The translations under genes were made by a program, and so were the position numbers. This document shows positions 21,127 through 27,865 of a stretch of DNA of 27,865 bases, in pieces. How positions within the stretch are numbered: the first letter of the stretch is position 1; each line of letters begins with the position of its first letter. The stretch is from an uncultured Oscillospiraceae bacterium (GTDB lineage: Bacteria > Bacillota > Clostridia > Oscillospirales > Ruminococcaceae): the NCBI GenBank assembly GCA_900539195.1, contig UQBC01000033.1, positions 1 to 27,865 on the forward strand, read 5' to 3'. Under the pieces are notes generated by a model that worked only from the letters and a program-made list of their open reading frames with translations, was not told the DNA's origin and searched no databases.

Positions 21127-23073
21127 TTACTTAACGTTTTTTGTTTCGGGTTCTTTTACCGTTTTCTTCTTTTTAAGCAGTGCCAGCAGTAACATTGATA
21201 CTACAGCGCCTACTGCAAGGGATACCAGGTACATAGGCCAGTTGCCTACAACAGCGAATACGAAGATGCCGCCGTGCGGTGCCATAAGCGTGCAGTTGAA
21301 TGCCATTGAAAGACCGCCTGCAACGCCTGCGCCGACCATACAAGCCGGAATAACTCTGATCGGATCTGCCGCCGCATAAGGAATTGCGCCCTCTGTGATG
21401 AAGCTAAGTCCCATAATATAGTTTACAGGGCCGTTCTTGCGTTCTTCTTCTGTCCATCTGCTCTTGAAGAAGGTTGTTGAAAGTGCTATTGCAATAGGAG
21501 GAACCATACCGCCTATCATAACTGCCGCCATTATATCGTAGCCGCCTGTTGCTATTGCCGCAGTACCGAATACATAAGCCGCCTTATTGAACGGTCCGCC
21601 CATATCTATAGACATCATAGCACCGAGTATAACACCGAGGAATATCTTGCTCTCTGCTCCCATATGGTTCAGGAAATCGGCTATCGCAGTGTTGATGATG
21701 CCCATAAAGGGATTTATCGCACACATTACTACAGCTATGATGCCAAGACCTGCGAGGGGGTAAATGAGAACGGGCTTGATACCGTTAAGGGCTCTCGGCA
21801 TCTTGTCGCAGAGCTTTTCAAGTCCGAGCATAATAAATCCGCCGACAAAGCCTGCAAAGAGTGCACCGAGGAAGCCTGAGGGAACATCGCCGCCTATCTT
21901 GACGAAGGTCGAGCCTGTAGTTGCAAGATAGCCGCCGACAAGTCCTACAAGGAAGCCGGGTCTGTCTGCTATACTCTTACCGATATAGCCTGCAAGTACG
22001 GGTATCATAAAGTTGAAGGCATAACCGCCTATTGTCTTGAAGAATGCCGCTACGGGAGTTACCGTACCGAAATTATCGCCCGGCTGTACGCCCATCAGCG
22101 TATCTATAAGAAATGCAAGCGCTATGAAAATACCGCCTGCAACGGTGAACGGGAGCATATTTGATACACCGTTCATCAGATGCTTGTATATCTTTCTGCC
22201 GAAGCTCTCGTTTGCCATAGATGAAGATGAGCTTGCCGCTCCGCCCTCGTGATGATAAACGGGAGCGTCGCCCTTTTCTATTCTTCCGATAAGCTCCTCA
22301 GGAATCTTTATACCGTCGGAAACCTTTGTCGAAAGCACCTTTTTACCGTTAAAGCGAGCCATCTCTACCGACTTGTCAGCCGCTACAATGATACCGTCGC
22401 ACTCTGCTATTTCCTTATCGGTAAGAACGTTCTTTGCTCCGCCTGAGCCGTTTGTTTCGACCTTGATAGAGATACCGAGCTTCTTGCCCGCCTTTTCGAG
22501 TGCCTCTGCCGCCATATAGGTATGTGCTATACCTGTAGGACAGGCGGTAACCGCAAGCACCTTTATCCTGTCGGCGTTTTCGGGTACTTCCTTAGCTGTC
22601 GGTTCATCGGGATACTTTGCCTTTTCGGCGGTGTCGATTACCGATAAGAACTCGTCTGTATTCTTTGCCGAAAGGAGCTTTGCTCTGAAATCCTCGTCCA
22701 TAAGCAGAGTCATAAGACGTGAAAGCACCTCAAGATGAACGTCTGCCTCAGTATCGGGTGCGGCTATCATAAACAGCACGTCTGACGGCTCATCGTCAAG
22801 CGCTTCGTAATCAACTCCGCCCGGCACTGTCATAGCCGCAAGCGAGGGTGCTTTTACCGCACTGCTCTTTGCGTGGGGGATTGCTATGCCCTCTCCTACC
22901 GCTGTCGAGCCTTTTTCCTCACGGGCTAAAATGCCCTGCTTATATATCTCTCTGTCAGATATGTTGCCGCTCTTCATCTGAAGATCGACCAGCATATCAA
23001 TAGCCTCTGTCTTGCTTTTCGGCGCACCGTTTAAAAGAATGCTGTCCTTATTTAATAAGTCAACTATTCTCAT
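21127..23073 (-). CDS. fruA: PTS fructose transporter, EIIABC fusion
   Basis: Membrane permease that imports fructose and phosphorylates it to fructose 1-phosphate. The 648-residue fusion has EIIA (about 1-150, phosphorylated H67 in GIAIPHAKS), EIIB (about 168-265, C178 in VTACPTGIAHTYMAAEAL) and EIIC (about 290-635, eight or more hydrophobic segments with MSIDMGGPFNKAAY and FITEGAIPYAAADP). AAAGGAGGAAA precedes the ATG. It lies between fruK (22 bp gap) and ptsH (20 bp gap). Length and order A-B-C are typical of Firmicute FruA. The context with 1-phosphofructokinase supports fructose over mannitol. Confidence 0.95.
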   Translation of the reverse strand: MRIVDLLNKDSILLNGAPKSKTEAIDMLVDLQMKSGNISDREIYKQGILAREEKGSTAVGEGIAIPHAKSSAVKAPSLAAMTVPGGVDYEALDDEPSDVLFMIAAPDTEADVHLEVLSRLMTLLMDEDFRAKLLSAKNTDEFLSVIDTAEKAKYPDEPTAKEVPENADRIKVLAVTACPTGIAHTYMAAEALEKAGKKLGISIKVETNGSGGAKNVLTDKEIAECDGIIVAADKSVEMARFNGKKVLSTKVSDGIKIPEELIGRIEKGDAPVYHHEGGAASSSSSMANESFGRKIYKHLMNGVSNMLPFTVAGGIFIALAFLIDTLMGVQPGDNFGTVTPVAAFFKTIGGYAFNFMIPVLAGYIGKSIADRPGFLVGLVGGYLATTGSTFVKIGGDVPSGFLGALFAGFVGGFIMLGLEKLCDKMPRALNGIKPVLIYPLAGLGIIAVVMCAINPFMGIINTAIADFLNHMGAESKIFLGVILGAMMSIDMGGPFNKAAYVFGTAAIATGGYDIMAAVMIGGMVPPIAIALSTTFFKSRWTEEERKNGPVNYIMGLSFITEGAIPYAAADPIRVIPACMVGAGVAGGLSMAFNCTLMAPHGGIFVFAVVGNWPMYLVSLAVGAVVSMLLLALLKKKKTVKEPETKNVK

Positions 23074-23095
23074 TCTCTTTTCCTCCTTTTTCGGT

Positions 23096-23998
23096 TTAAG
23101 CTAACTGCTCCATAAGCTCGTCTATTGTTTTCTTTTCAGCAAGTCCGTCGGAAAATGCCGTTGCTCCGCCAGACGCTGTACCAAGTTTAAGCGCATATTC
23201 ATAGTCGCCGTTTTCGCAGCCTGCGATAAAGCCTGCCACCATTGAATCGCCTGCACCTACGGAATTTCTTACCTTGCCCTTGCATACTCCGCAGATATGG
23301 GTCTTGCCGTGTTCGTCAAGAAGTATCGCTCCGTCGCCCGCCATAGAAATAAGGACATTTACAGCGCCTTTTTCTCTGAGCTTTCCTGCGTACTTTATTA
23401 TATCCTCGTTTGTCTTAAGCTCTACTCCGAACATTTCGCCAAGCTCGAAATTGTTTGGCTTTATGAGGAAAGGCTTGTATTTGAGAACGTTCAGCAACAG
23501 CTCCTTTGTGGCATCTACCACAAATCTTATCCCTCTGTCGCAAAGACGTGCCATAATACGCTCGTAAATATCTGAGGGAAGCGATGAGGGGATACTGCCT
23601 GCAAGCACCAGTGTGTCGCCCGCCTTCAAGGAATCCAGCTTTGTGAAAAGCAGGTCTATGGCTTTAGCTGTTATCTCGGGACCTTGTCCGTTAAGCTCGG
23701 TTTCCTCGTCCGACTTTATCTTGACGTTTATTCTCGAAAAGCCTTTTTCAAGATGAACAAAGTCGGCGTCTATGCCCTTTTCTGTGATGCCCTTTTCAAT
23801 TGCCTCGCCTGTGAATCCTGCAACGAAACCGAGTGCCTTTGACTTTACGCCAAGCTCGGATAATACCAGCGAAACGTTTATGCCCTTTCCGCCGAAGTAT
23901 ATCTCCTCGCTTTCCGAGCGGTTTACCGCTCCTGCCGTAAGCGCTTTTGTACGCACGATATAATCAACTGCCGGGTTGAATGTTACCGTATATATCAT
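23096..23998 (-). CDS. fruK: 1-phosphofructokinase
   Basis: PfkB-family kinase converting fructose 1-phosphate to fructose 1,6-bisphosphate; cytosolic. The 300-residue protein opens MIYTVTFNPAVDYIV, has the first PfkB signature with GGKGIN (36-41), and the second with VGAGDSMVAGF, where D251 is the catalytic base. Its start overlaps the fruR stop by four bases (ATGA), indicating translational coupling. fruA follows 22 bp downstream. Tagatose-6-phosphate kinase is a relative, but the operon settles the assignment. Confidence 0.95.
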   Translation of the reverse strand: MIYTVTFNPAVDYIVRTKALTAGAVNRSESEEIYFGGKGINVSLVLSELGVKSKALGFVAGFTGEAIEKGITEKGIDADFVHLEKGFSRINVKIKSDEETELNGQGPEITAKAIDLLFTKLDSLKAGDTLVLAGSIPSSLPSDIYERIMARLCDRGIRFVVDATKELLLNVLKYKPFLIKPNNFELGEMFGVELKTNEDIIKYAGKLREKGAVNVLISMAGDGAILLDEHGKTHICGVCKGKVRNSVGAGDSMVAGFIAGCENGDYEYALKLGTASGGATAFSDGLAEKKTIDELMEQLA

Positions 23999-24744
23999 TG
24001 TCCTACCTCCGTAATATCCGCCGCTTCTTTATACTTTCTGTTGGGAATCATATCTGTGATTATGACAGCCTTTCCAAGTCCTGCGAATGTCGCTGAGCTT
24101 ACCTCGTCAAACTTTGAATGGTCGGCTAAAACGAAAACCTCACGGCTGCTCTCGATAGCGGCGGCCTTTACCTTTGCCTCGTTCACATCGGGGGTCGTAA
24201 AGCCGGCTGTCAGCGATATGCCGTTTGTACCCATAAAGCACTTTGTGAAATTGTAGTTTTTCAGCGTGAGTACGCACTCGGCTCCCACAATCGCCTCTGT
24301 GCTTGCTTTTATCTCGCCGCCTGTGATAAAGACCTTGTAGCCCTTTACCGCCAGCTTCTTTGCGTGGATAAAGCCGTTTGTGACGAATGTAACATCTCTG
24401 ACGGTAAGATGATCTATCATCTTCTCCGTTGTCGTGCCTGCGTCAAGAAAAACAAAGTCACCTTTTTCAATCAGCTTTGCGGCATATCCTGCGATTGAAT
24501 TTTTTTCTTCGGTGCAGATTGCAGATTTTTCCTCGACGTTTTTCTCTACCGACGAGAAGCTGTCGTTCTTTGACATTGCGCCGCCTCGTACCTTGATTAT
24601 TTTGCCCTCATTTGCAAGAATAATCAAATCACGTTTTACGGTTGAAGCAGAAACGTTAAGAATCTCCGAAAGCTCTGCGATAGTTACGCTTGCACGCTCG
24701 TTCACCGCTTTGATTATCATTGAATGTCGTTCTTCTGTCAGCAT
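23995..24744 (-). CDS. fruR: DeoR-family transcriptional regulator of the fructose operon
   Basis: 249-residue sugar-phosphate-responsive repressor. The N-terminal winged helix-turn-helix (about 1-57) carries the DeoR signature: TIAELSEILNVSASTVKRDL, then GKIIKVRGGAM. The C-terminal sensor domain (about 75-240) resembles a sugar-phosphate isomerase fold, with LDAGTTTEKM, FVTNGF, FITGGEI, MGTNGIS and LADHSKF. Fructose 1-phosphate is the expected inducer by analogy with other FruR/DeoR proteins. It is first in the operon and overlaps fruK by 4 bp, so it would be autoregulated. AGAGGT precedes the ATG at a usable distance. Promoter and candidate operators are at 24830-24880. Confidence 0.93.
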   Translation of the reverse strand: MLTEERHSMIIKAVNERASVTIAELSEILNVSASTVKRDLIILANEGKIIKVRGGAMSKNDSFSSVEKNVEEKSAICTEEKNSIAGYAAKLIEKGDFVFLDAGTTTEKMIDHLTVRDVTFVTNGFIHAKKLAVKGYKVFITGGEIKASTEAIVGAECVLTLKNYNFTKCFMGTNGISLTAGFTTPDVNEAKVKAAAIESSREVFVLADHSKFDEVSSATFAGLGKAVIITDMIPNRKYKEAADITEVGQ

Positions 24745-24761
24745 ATTAAGACCTCTTTAAA

Positions 24762-24775
24762 AATATCATGATATT
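24762..24775. promoter_or_regulatory. 14-bp perfect palindrome in the fruR leader
   Basis: AATATCATGATATT reads the same on both strands. It lies about 20 bp upstream of the fruR start, next to the ribosome site. A protein-binding site or a chance AT-rich palindrome. Confidence 0.4.
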
Positions 24776-24829
24776 AGTTAAATGAGCTGTTTTAAGCTCT
24801 TTTGGACTTTACTCTCTGTCCTTGAGCTT

Positions 24830-24858
24830 ATAATAACACGTTAAAAGTTCAAAATCAA
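24830..24858 (-). promoter_or_regulatory. Promoter of the fruRKA-ptsHI operon
   Basis: On the minus strand, TTGATT (24853-24858) and TATTAT (24830-24835) with a 17-bp spacer. The leader is about 80 nt long. Confidence 0.75.
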
Positions 24859-24880
24859 GCACTTTCATTCAGATTTATTC
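24841..24880 (-). promoter_or_regulatory. Candidate FruR operator: 10-bp phased repeats
   Basis: Read on the minus strand from 24880, four successive 10-base blocks begin GAAT, GAAT, GCTT and GAAC, and overlap the -35 box. DeoR-family repressors often bind direct repeats with a helical period of about 10 bp, so this is a plausible autoregulatory site. Confidence 0.45.
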
Positions 24881-25132
24881 AAAAAAGCGTGATTTTTGTT
24901 GTATTTGACAACATATAACAAGAGTTTTTGTGCAGTTTGAACAAAATTGAGCGGTTTTGATGCGGTTTGGGTCATAATAGGTCAGAATCTGCAAATTAAG
25001 CTCAAATAATGTTAATAGCTTTCTGATTTATAAAATCTGCTCACTTTTATAATTTTAATGCTGCTATTCACACAAACTTATAAAAACAGGGCTTTTTTTG
25101 TGAAGTTTAAACGCTTTTCGGTGTGTAATTTG
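24881..25132. other. AT-rich divergent intergenic region
   Basis: No gene was seen. An inverted repeat, TGTTGT-ATTTG-ACAACA (24897-24913), lies upstream of the fru promoter, and GTTTAAAC-type AT-rich sequence is found near 25105. The gap separates the divergent fruR and Fic genes. Confidence 0.45.
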
Positions 25133-25151
25133 CAAAAATCGTTGATTTTTG
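25133..25151. promoter_or_regulatory. Inverted repeat over the -35 of the Fic promoter
   Basis: CAAAAATC-GTT-GATTTTTG is a perfect 8-bp dyad with a 3-bp spacer. It covers the -35 hexamer at 25142-25147, the position expected for a repressor site. Confidence 0.5.
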
Positions 25152-25170
25152 TGAATAAGTGTGCTACAAT
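25142..25170 (+). promoter_or_regulatory. Promoter of the Fic gene
   Basis: TTGATT (25142-25147) and TACAAT (25165-25170), 17-bp spacer, 30 bp before the start codon. Confidence 0.8.
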
Positions 25171-25199
25171 CGAACTATAATAACAAAGGAGGTAGCTTT

Positions 25200-26408
25200 A
25201 TGAAAAAAATACCGCTTAAAAAACTCTTTCATATTGATAGGGAAGCTTATAAATCGGAATATGAAAAACGCTTTAATGACGATGATACTGTTCATCTTGA
25301 TATAGAAATTTCGGGCAATGCCGCTTTCATATGTCAGACGAAAGAAATGTTCAGCAGTATTATTTCCATTGAGCGTACCAACACCAAAATTGTCGATATG
25401 TGTTCGGTATTACCTGAGAGAGCTCTTATACAATACCGTACACGTTGTCTTACAGATGAAATCGTGCTTACTAACAACATAGAGGGCGTACACAGCACAC
25501 GAAAAGAAATAAATGAAATACTGTCCGATCTTTCAACGAAAGACAGAAAAAAACGTTTTGTCGGACTTGTCAAAAAATATGCAACGTTGTCACAGAATGA
25601 GGAAATACCTCTGCGTACCGGACGGGACATAAGAAAAATATATGACGATATTTTTTACGATGAGATAAACGCAACAGACCCTTCAAATCTTCCTGACGGC
25701 ACAATTTTCAGAAAAAACGATGTAAATGTATATTCGCCTGCACAAAAGGTTATCCATACCGGTGTTCATCCGGAATCGGAAATAATATCAATAATGGATA
25801 AATCATTGAATTTTCTTGCAAATGCCGACTGTGATATTTTAATAAGGATAGCTGTTTTTCACTATCTGTTCGGATATATTCATCCGTTTTATGACGGCAA
25901 CGGCAGAACAGACCGTTTCATCAGCAGTTATCTTCTATCAAAAGAGCTTAACAGTCTTATCGGATACCACATTTCTTATACGATAAAAGAAAATATCAAT
26001 AAGTATTATGACGCTTTTGATATCTGTAATCACCCTCTGAACAAGGGTGACCTTACACCTTTTGTAGAGATGTTTATGAACCTTGTCGACATTTCTATGA
26101 AGCAATTATATGACGAGATCAAAAGCAGACTTGATAAATTCAATTTTTACGGCGACTTGTGTCCGAGCCTACCCAATGCAGATCATAAAGATATTGTAAT
26201 GCTGTATTATGTGCTGATACAGGCGGCTTTGTTTTCCGAGGACGGCATATCTCAAAAAGAGCTCGAAGGCTTCTTGAATGCGTCTTACTCTTCTGTGCGC
26301 AACAAGCTAAGCTGTATACCGAGCAAATTGCTCATCAAAAATACAAGGGACAGACACGCGTATTATATGCTTGACCTTGATAAGGTTGATATGATGTTTT
26401 CAAAATAA
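25200..26408 (+). CDS. Fic-domain protein (class II, N-terminal inhibitory motif)
   Basis: Fic enzymes transfer AMP or another nucleotide-derived group to target proteins. The 402-residue protein has an intact catalytic loop HPFYDGNGR (228-236) and an inhibitory-helix motif matching S/T-x-x-x-E-G/N: TNNIEG (91-96), on the N-terminal side of the Fic core, which defines class II self-inhibited Fic proteins. The C-terminal 70 residues (about 330-400, SQKELEGFLNASYSSVRNKL) look like a winged helix. The ATG at 25200 follows a perfect AAAGGAGGT. The gene is visibly more AT-rich and lysine-rich than its neighbours, which suggests acquisition. It stands alone: no antitoxin gene is next to it. The target is unknown. 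Confidence 0.92.
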   Translation: MKKIPLKKLFHIDREAYKSEYEKRFNDDDTVHLDIEISGNAAFICQTKEMFSSIISIERTNTKIVDMCSVLPERALIQYRTRCLTDEIVLTNNIEGVHSTRKEINEILSDLSTKDRKKRFVGLVKKYATLSQNEEIPLRTGRDIRKIYDDIFYDEINATDPSNLPDGTIFRKNDVNVYSPAQKVIHTGVHPESEIISIMDKSLNFLANADCDILIRIAVFHYLFGYIHPFYDGNGRTDRFISSYLLSKELNSLIGYHISYTIKENINKYYDAFDICNHPLNKGDLTPFVEMFMNLVDISMKQLYDEIKSRLDKFNFYGDLCPSLPNADHKDIVMLYYVLIQAALFSEDGISQKELEGFLNASYSSVRNKLSCIPSKLLIKNTRDRHAYYMLDLDKVDMMFSK

Positions 26409-26409
26409 G

Positions 26410-26445
26410 AACAGCGGCAGACCGTCCGGACGGTCTGCCGCTGTT
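26410..26445. terminator. Perfect 36-bp palindrome between convergent genes
   Basis: The left arm AACAGCGGCAGACCGTCC (26410-26427) is followed immediately by its exact reverse complement (26428-26445). It starts one base after the Fic stop and ends 11 bp before the reductase stop. It is most likely a bidirectional terminator, although T tracts on both sides are short. Confidence 0.75.
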
Positions 26446-26456
26446 GTTATACTGTA

Positions 26457-27452
26457 TTACTTCAACACATTTTCTATTTCTTTTATTTCTTCATCGGTAA
26501 AGTCAAGTTTATTTATACACTCAACGTTTTCAACTATCTGTGCAGGGCGGCTTGCACCTATAAGAACCGTTGCCACCGCCTTATTACGAAGCACCCATGA
26601 AAGCGCCATCTGGGAGAGCTTCTGACCTCTGCTCAGCGCAATTTCATTCAGAGCATTAAGACGCTTCAACATTACATCATCAAGCTGTCCATCCAGCCAC
26701 GGAGCGCCTCCTTTCGCAAGACGCGAATCTTCGGGAACTCCATGGAGATACTTATCTGTAAGAAAGCCCTGATAAAGCGGTGAGAATACGGCAAGGCTCA
26801 GATTATTTTCAATACAGTATTTATCGAGGTCGTCACGTTCCACCCAGCGGTTGAGCATTGAATATGACGGCTGATTTACTATAAAAGGTGTGCGCAGCTC
26901 TTTGAATATTTTCTGTATTTCTGCGGTCTGCTGTCTGTTATAGTTCGATATTCCTACATAGAGAGCCTTACCCTGTCTTACGGCATTATCAAGCGCAAGC
27001 GCTGTTTCTTCAAGCGGTGTGCCGGGGTCGAAAATGTGATGATAATAGATATCAACATAATCGAGTTTCATACGTTTAAGGCTCTGATCAAGGGACGCTG
27101 TAAGATATTTCCTTGAACCGTTCTTATCACCGTAAGGTCCGTCCCACATTTCATAACCTGCTTTTGTTGAAATGCACATTTCGTCACGGTATTCTCTCAT
27201 CCCGCGGTCGAGTATCTTTCCAAAGTTCTCTTCTGCACTTCCGTTATAAGGGTGACCGTAATTGTTGGCAAGGTCGAAATGAGTTATGCCAAGGTTGAAT
27301 GCGGTGTGTACCATTTTTTCGGCATTGGCAAAATCCGATCCGAAGCCGAAGTTCTGCCATAATCCGAGCGATACGGCAGACACTTTCAGTCCGCTGTTGC
27401 CCAGTCGGTTGTATACCATTTTCTCATAACGGTTATTTTCCGGAATAAACAT
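26457..27452 (-). CDS. Aldo/keto reductase (YghZ / L-glyceraldehyde 3-phosphate reductase type)
   Basis: NADPH-dependent reductase with a TIM barrel; cytosolic. The 331-residue protein has the aldo/keto tetrad: D60 and Y65 in FDLANNYG, K97 in ISTKAG, and His near 139 in VDIYYHHIFDPGTPLEET. The cofactor-side GISNYN and VLIGASRPAQIVENV motifs are also present. GHPYNGSAEENFG and the length are characteristic of the YghZ/AKR14 group, which reduces L-glyceraldehyde 3-phosphate and methylglyoxal-type aldehydes. The ATG at 27452 is chosen because AAAGGAG precedes it; the open frame to 27587 would contain the promoter. It is a single gene, convergent with the Fic gene. Confidence 0.92.
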   Translation of the reverse strand: MFIPENNRYEKMVYNRLGNSGLKVSAVSLGLWQNFGFGSDFANAEKMVHTAFNLGITHFDLANNYGHPYNGSAEENFGKILDRGMREYRDEMCISTKAGYEMWDGPYGDKNGSRKYLTASLDQSLKRMKLDYVDIYYHHIFDPGTPLEETALALDNAVRQGKALYVGISNYNRQQTAEIQKIFKELRTPFIVNQPSYSMLNRWVERDDLDKYCIENNLSLAVFSPLYQGFLTDKYLHGVPEDSRLAKGGAPWLDGQLDDVMLKRLNALNEIALSRGQKLSQMALSWVLRNKAVATVLIGASRPAQIVENVECINKLDFTDEEIKEIENVLK

Positions 27453-27515
27453 AATTTTTTCTCCTTTGTACTTATCAGATCCGGTTGTAAAACCAATAGC
27501 TTTTAATGTATTTTC

Positions 27516-27544
27516 ATTATATACTTTTTCTGCAACAATTTCAA
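27516..27544 (-). promoter_or_regulatory. Promoter of the aldo/keto reductase gene
   Basis: On the minus strand, TTGAAA (27539-27544) and TATAAT (27516-27521) with a 17-bp spacer, giving a leader of about 57 nt. Confidence 0.85.
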
Positions 27545-27702
27545 TATCTGTCATCGCACCATTTGATATAAAAATACTCTTTGTCAATAGTTGTGTACAG
27601 AAAAACAGAAAAATTGCTTCAGCGGGTTCGGATCAAGAATCCGCCTGTAATTTTTGATGAGAAAAAGGCACTATAATGGTCATGATTCGCACTGTAAATT
27701 AT

Positions 27703-27733
27703 AAAAGCACTTGCATATTGCAGGTGCTTTTAT
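27703..27733. terminator. Terminator-like hairpin near the contig end
   Basis: AAAAGCACTTGCA (27703-27715) pairs with TGCAGGTGCTTTT (27719-27731), 13 pairs with one wobble, flanked by A/T. It probably ends a gene lying beyond the right edge. Nothing coding was seen in 27545-27839. Confidence 0.7.
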
Positions 27734-27839
27734 CTATATACCATATATACCAGATGATTTTTATATTACTGGCAGAAAAAATGCAAGACTTTAAAAAATT
27801 GTACTGTGATAACAAATATGTTGTGATGTACGCTTATTC

Positions 27840-27865
27840 CTGTCTCTTATACACATCTCCGAGCC
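27840..27865. other. Nextera/Tn5 sequencing adapter remnant (not genomic)
   Basis: From 27840 the sequence reads CTGTCTCTTATACACATCT, the reverse complement of the Tn5 mosaic end, followed by CCGAGCC, the start of the Nextera read-2 adapter. These 26 bases are an assembly artefact and mark the true end of usable sequence at 27839. Confidence 0.97.

Noticed and set aside
27453..27587. 45-residue N-terminal extension of the aldo/keto reductase
   Set aside because: The region holds a good promoter (TTGAAA-17-TATAAT); the ATG at 27452 has AAAGGAG and a family-like start.
27654..27677. TTGATG and TATAAT as a promoter near the contig end
   Set aside because: The spacer is only 12 bp and a terminator-like hairpin follows about 25 bp later.

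Overview
The window looks like the end of a contig from a Gram-positive Clostridia genome, most likely a gut Oscillospiraceae/Ruminococcaceae (Ruminococcus or Eubacterium siraeum-like). The reasons are strong AGGAGG-type ribosome binding sites, many sigma-A promoters with 17-bp spacers, the SRP RNA-dnaX-ebfC-recR order, a MecA-type adaptor, and the style of the fru-PTS and DUF6110-like/P-type ATPase loci. The assignment is inferred from gene content; no search was run. The last 26 bases are Nextera (Tn5) adapter sequence and not genome.

Left part (1-4000): pdxT (PLP synthase glutaminase) without pdxS beside it; cysK behind a consensus promoter and a 14-codon leader peptide ending in Cys; and an M20 amidase/carbamoylase with a palindromic operator, a promoter, and a terminator-like hairpin before its start codon. 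Replication/repair block (4030-8360): a small SRP RNA, dnaX with three 51-residue tandem repeats in its linker, ebfC, recR and an SseB-like protein. Next come rpe and a convergent MecA-like gene whose stop codon overlaps that of rpe.

Centre (9719-14190): the most unusual locus. Three overlapping genes encode homologues of RnfD, RnfE and RnfA, but rnfC, rnfG and rnfB are absent. As far as can be judged by eye, the flavinylated Thr of RnfD and all four intramembrane Fe-S cysteines of RnfE/RnfA are replaced. A membrane-anchored glycosidase-like protein follows in the same likely operon, then yajC.

Right part, mainly minus strand: a zinc-ribbon/secreted membrane protein pair (14263-15852). A metal-pump operon follows (16126-18796): a small membrane protein with a Cys-rich tail precedes a P1B-type ATPase with an atypical SCALKL motif, separated from it by an internal terminator and preceded by a ~200-nt leader with long-range base pairing, a candidate RNA switch. 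Then comes a complete fructose PTS operon transcribed fruR-fruK-fruA-ptsH-ptsI (24744 to 19044), with an HPr lacking the regulatory Ser46. The end carries an AT-rich, plus-strand class II Fic protein, a perfect 36-bp palindrome, a minus-strand aldo/keto reductase and the adapter remnant.
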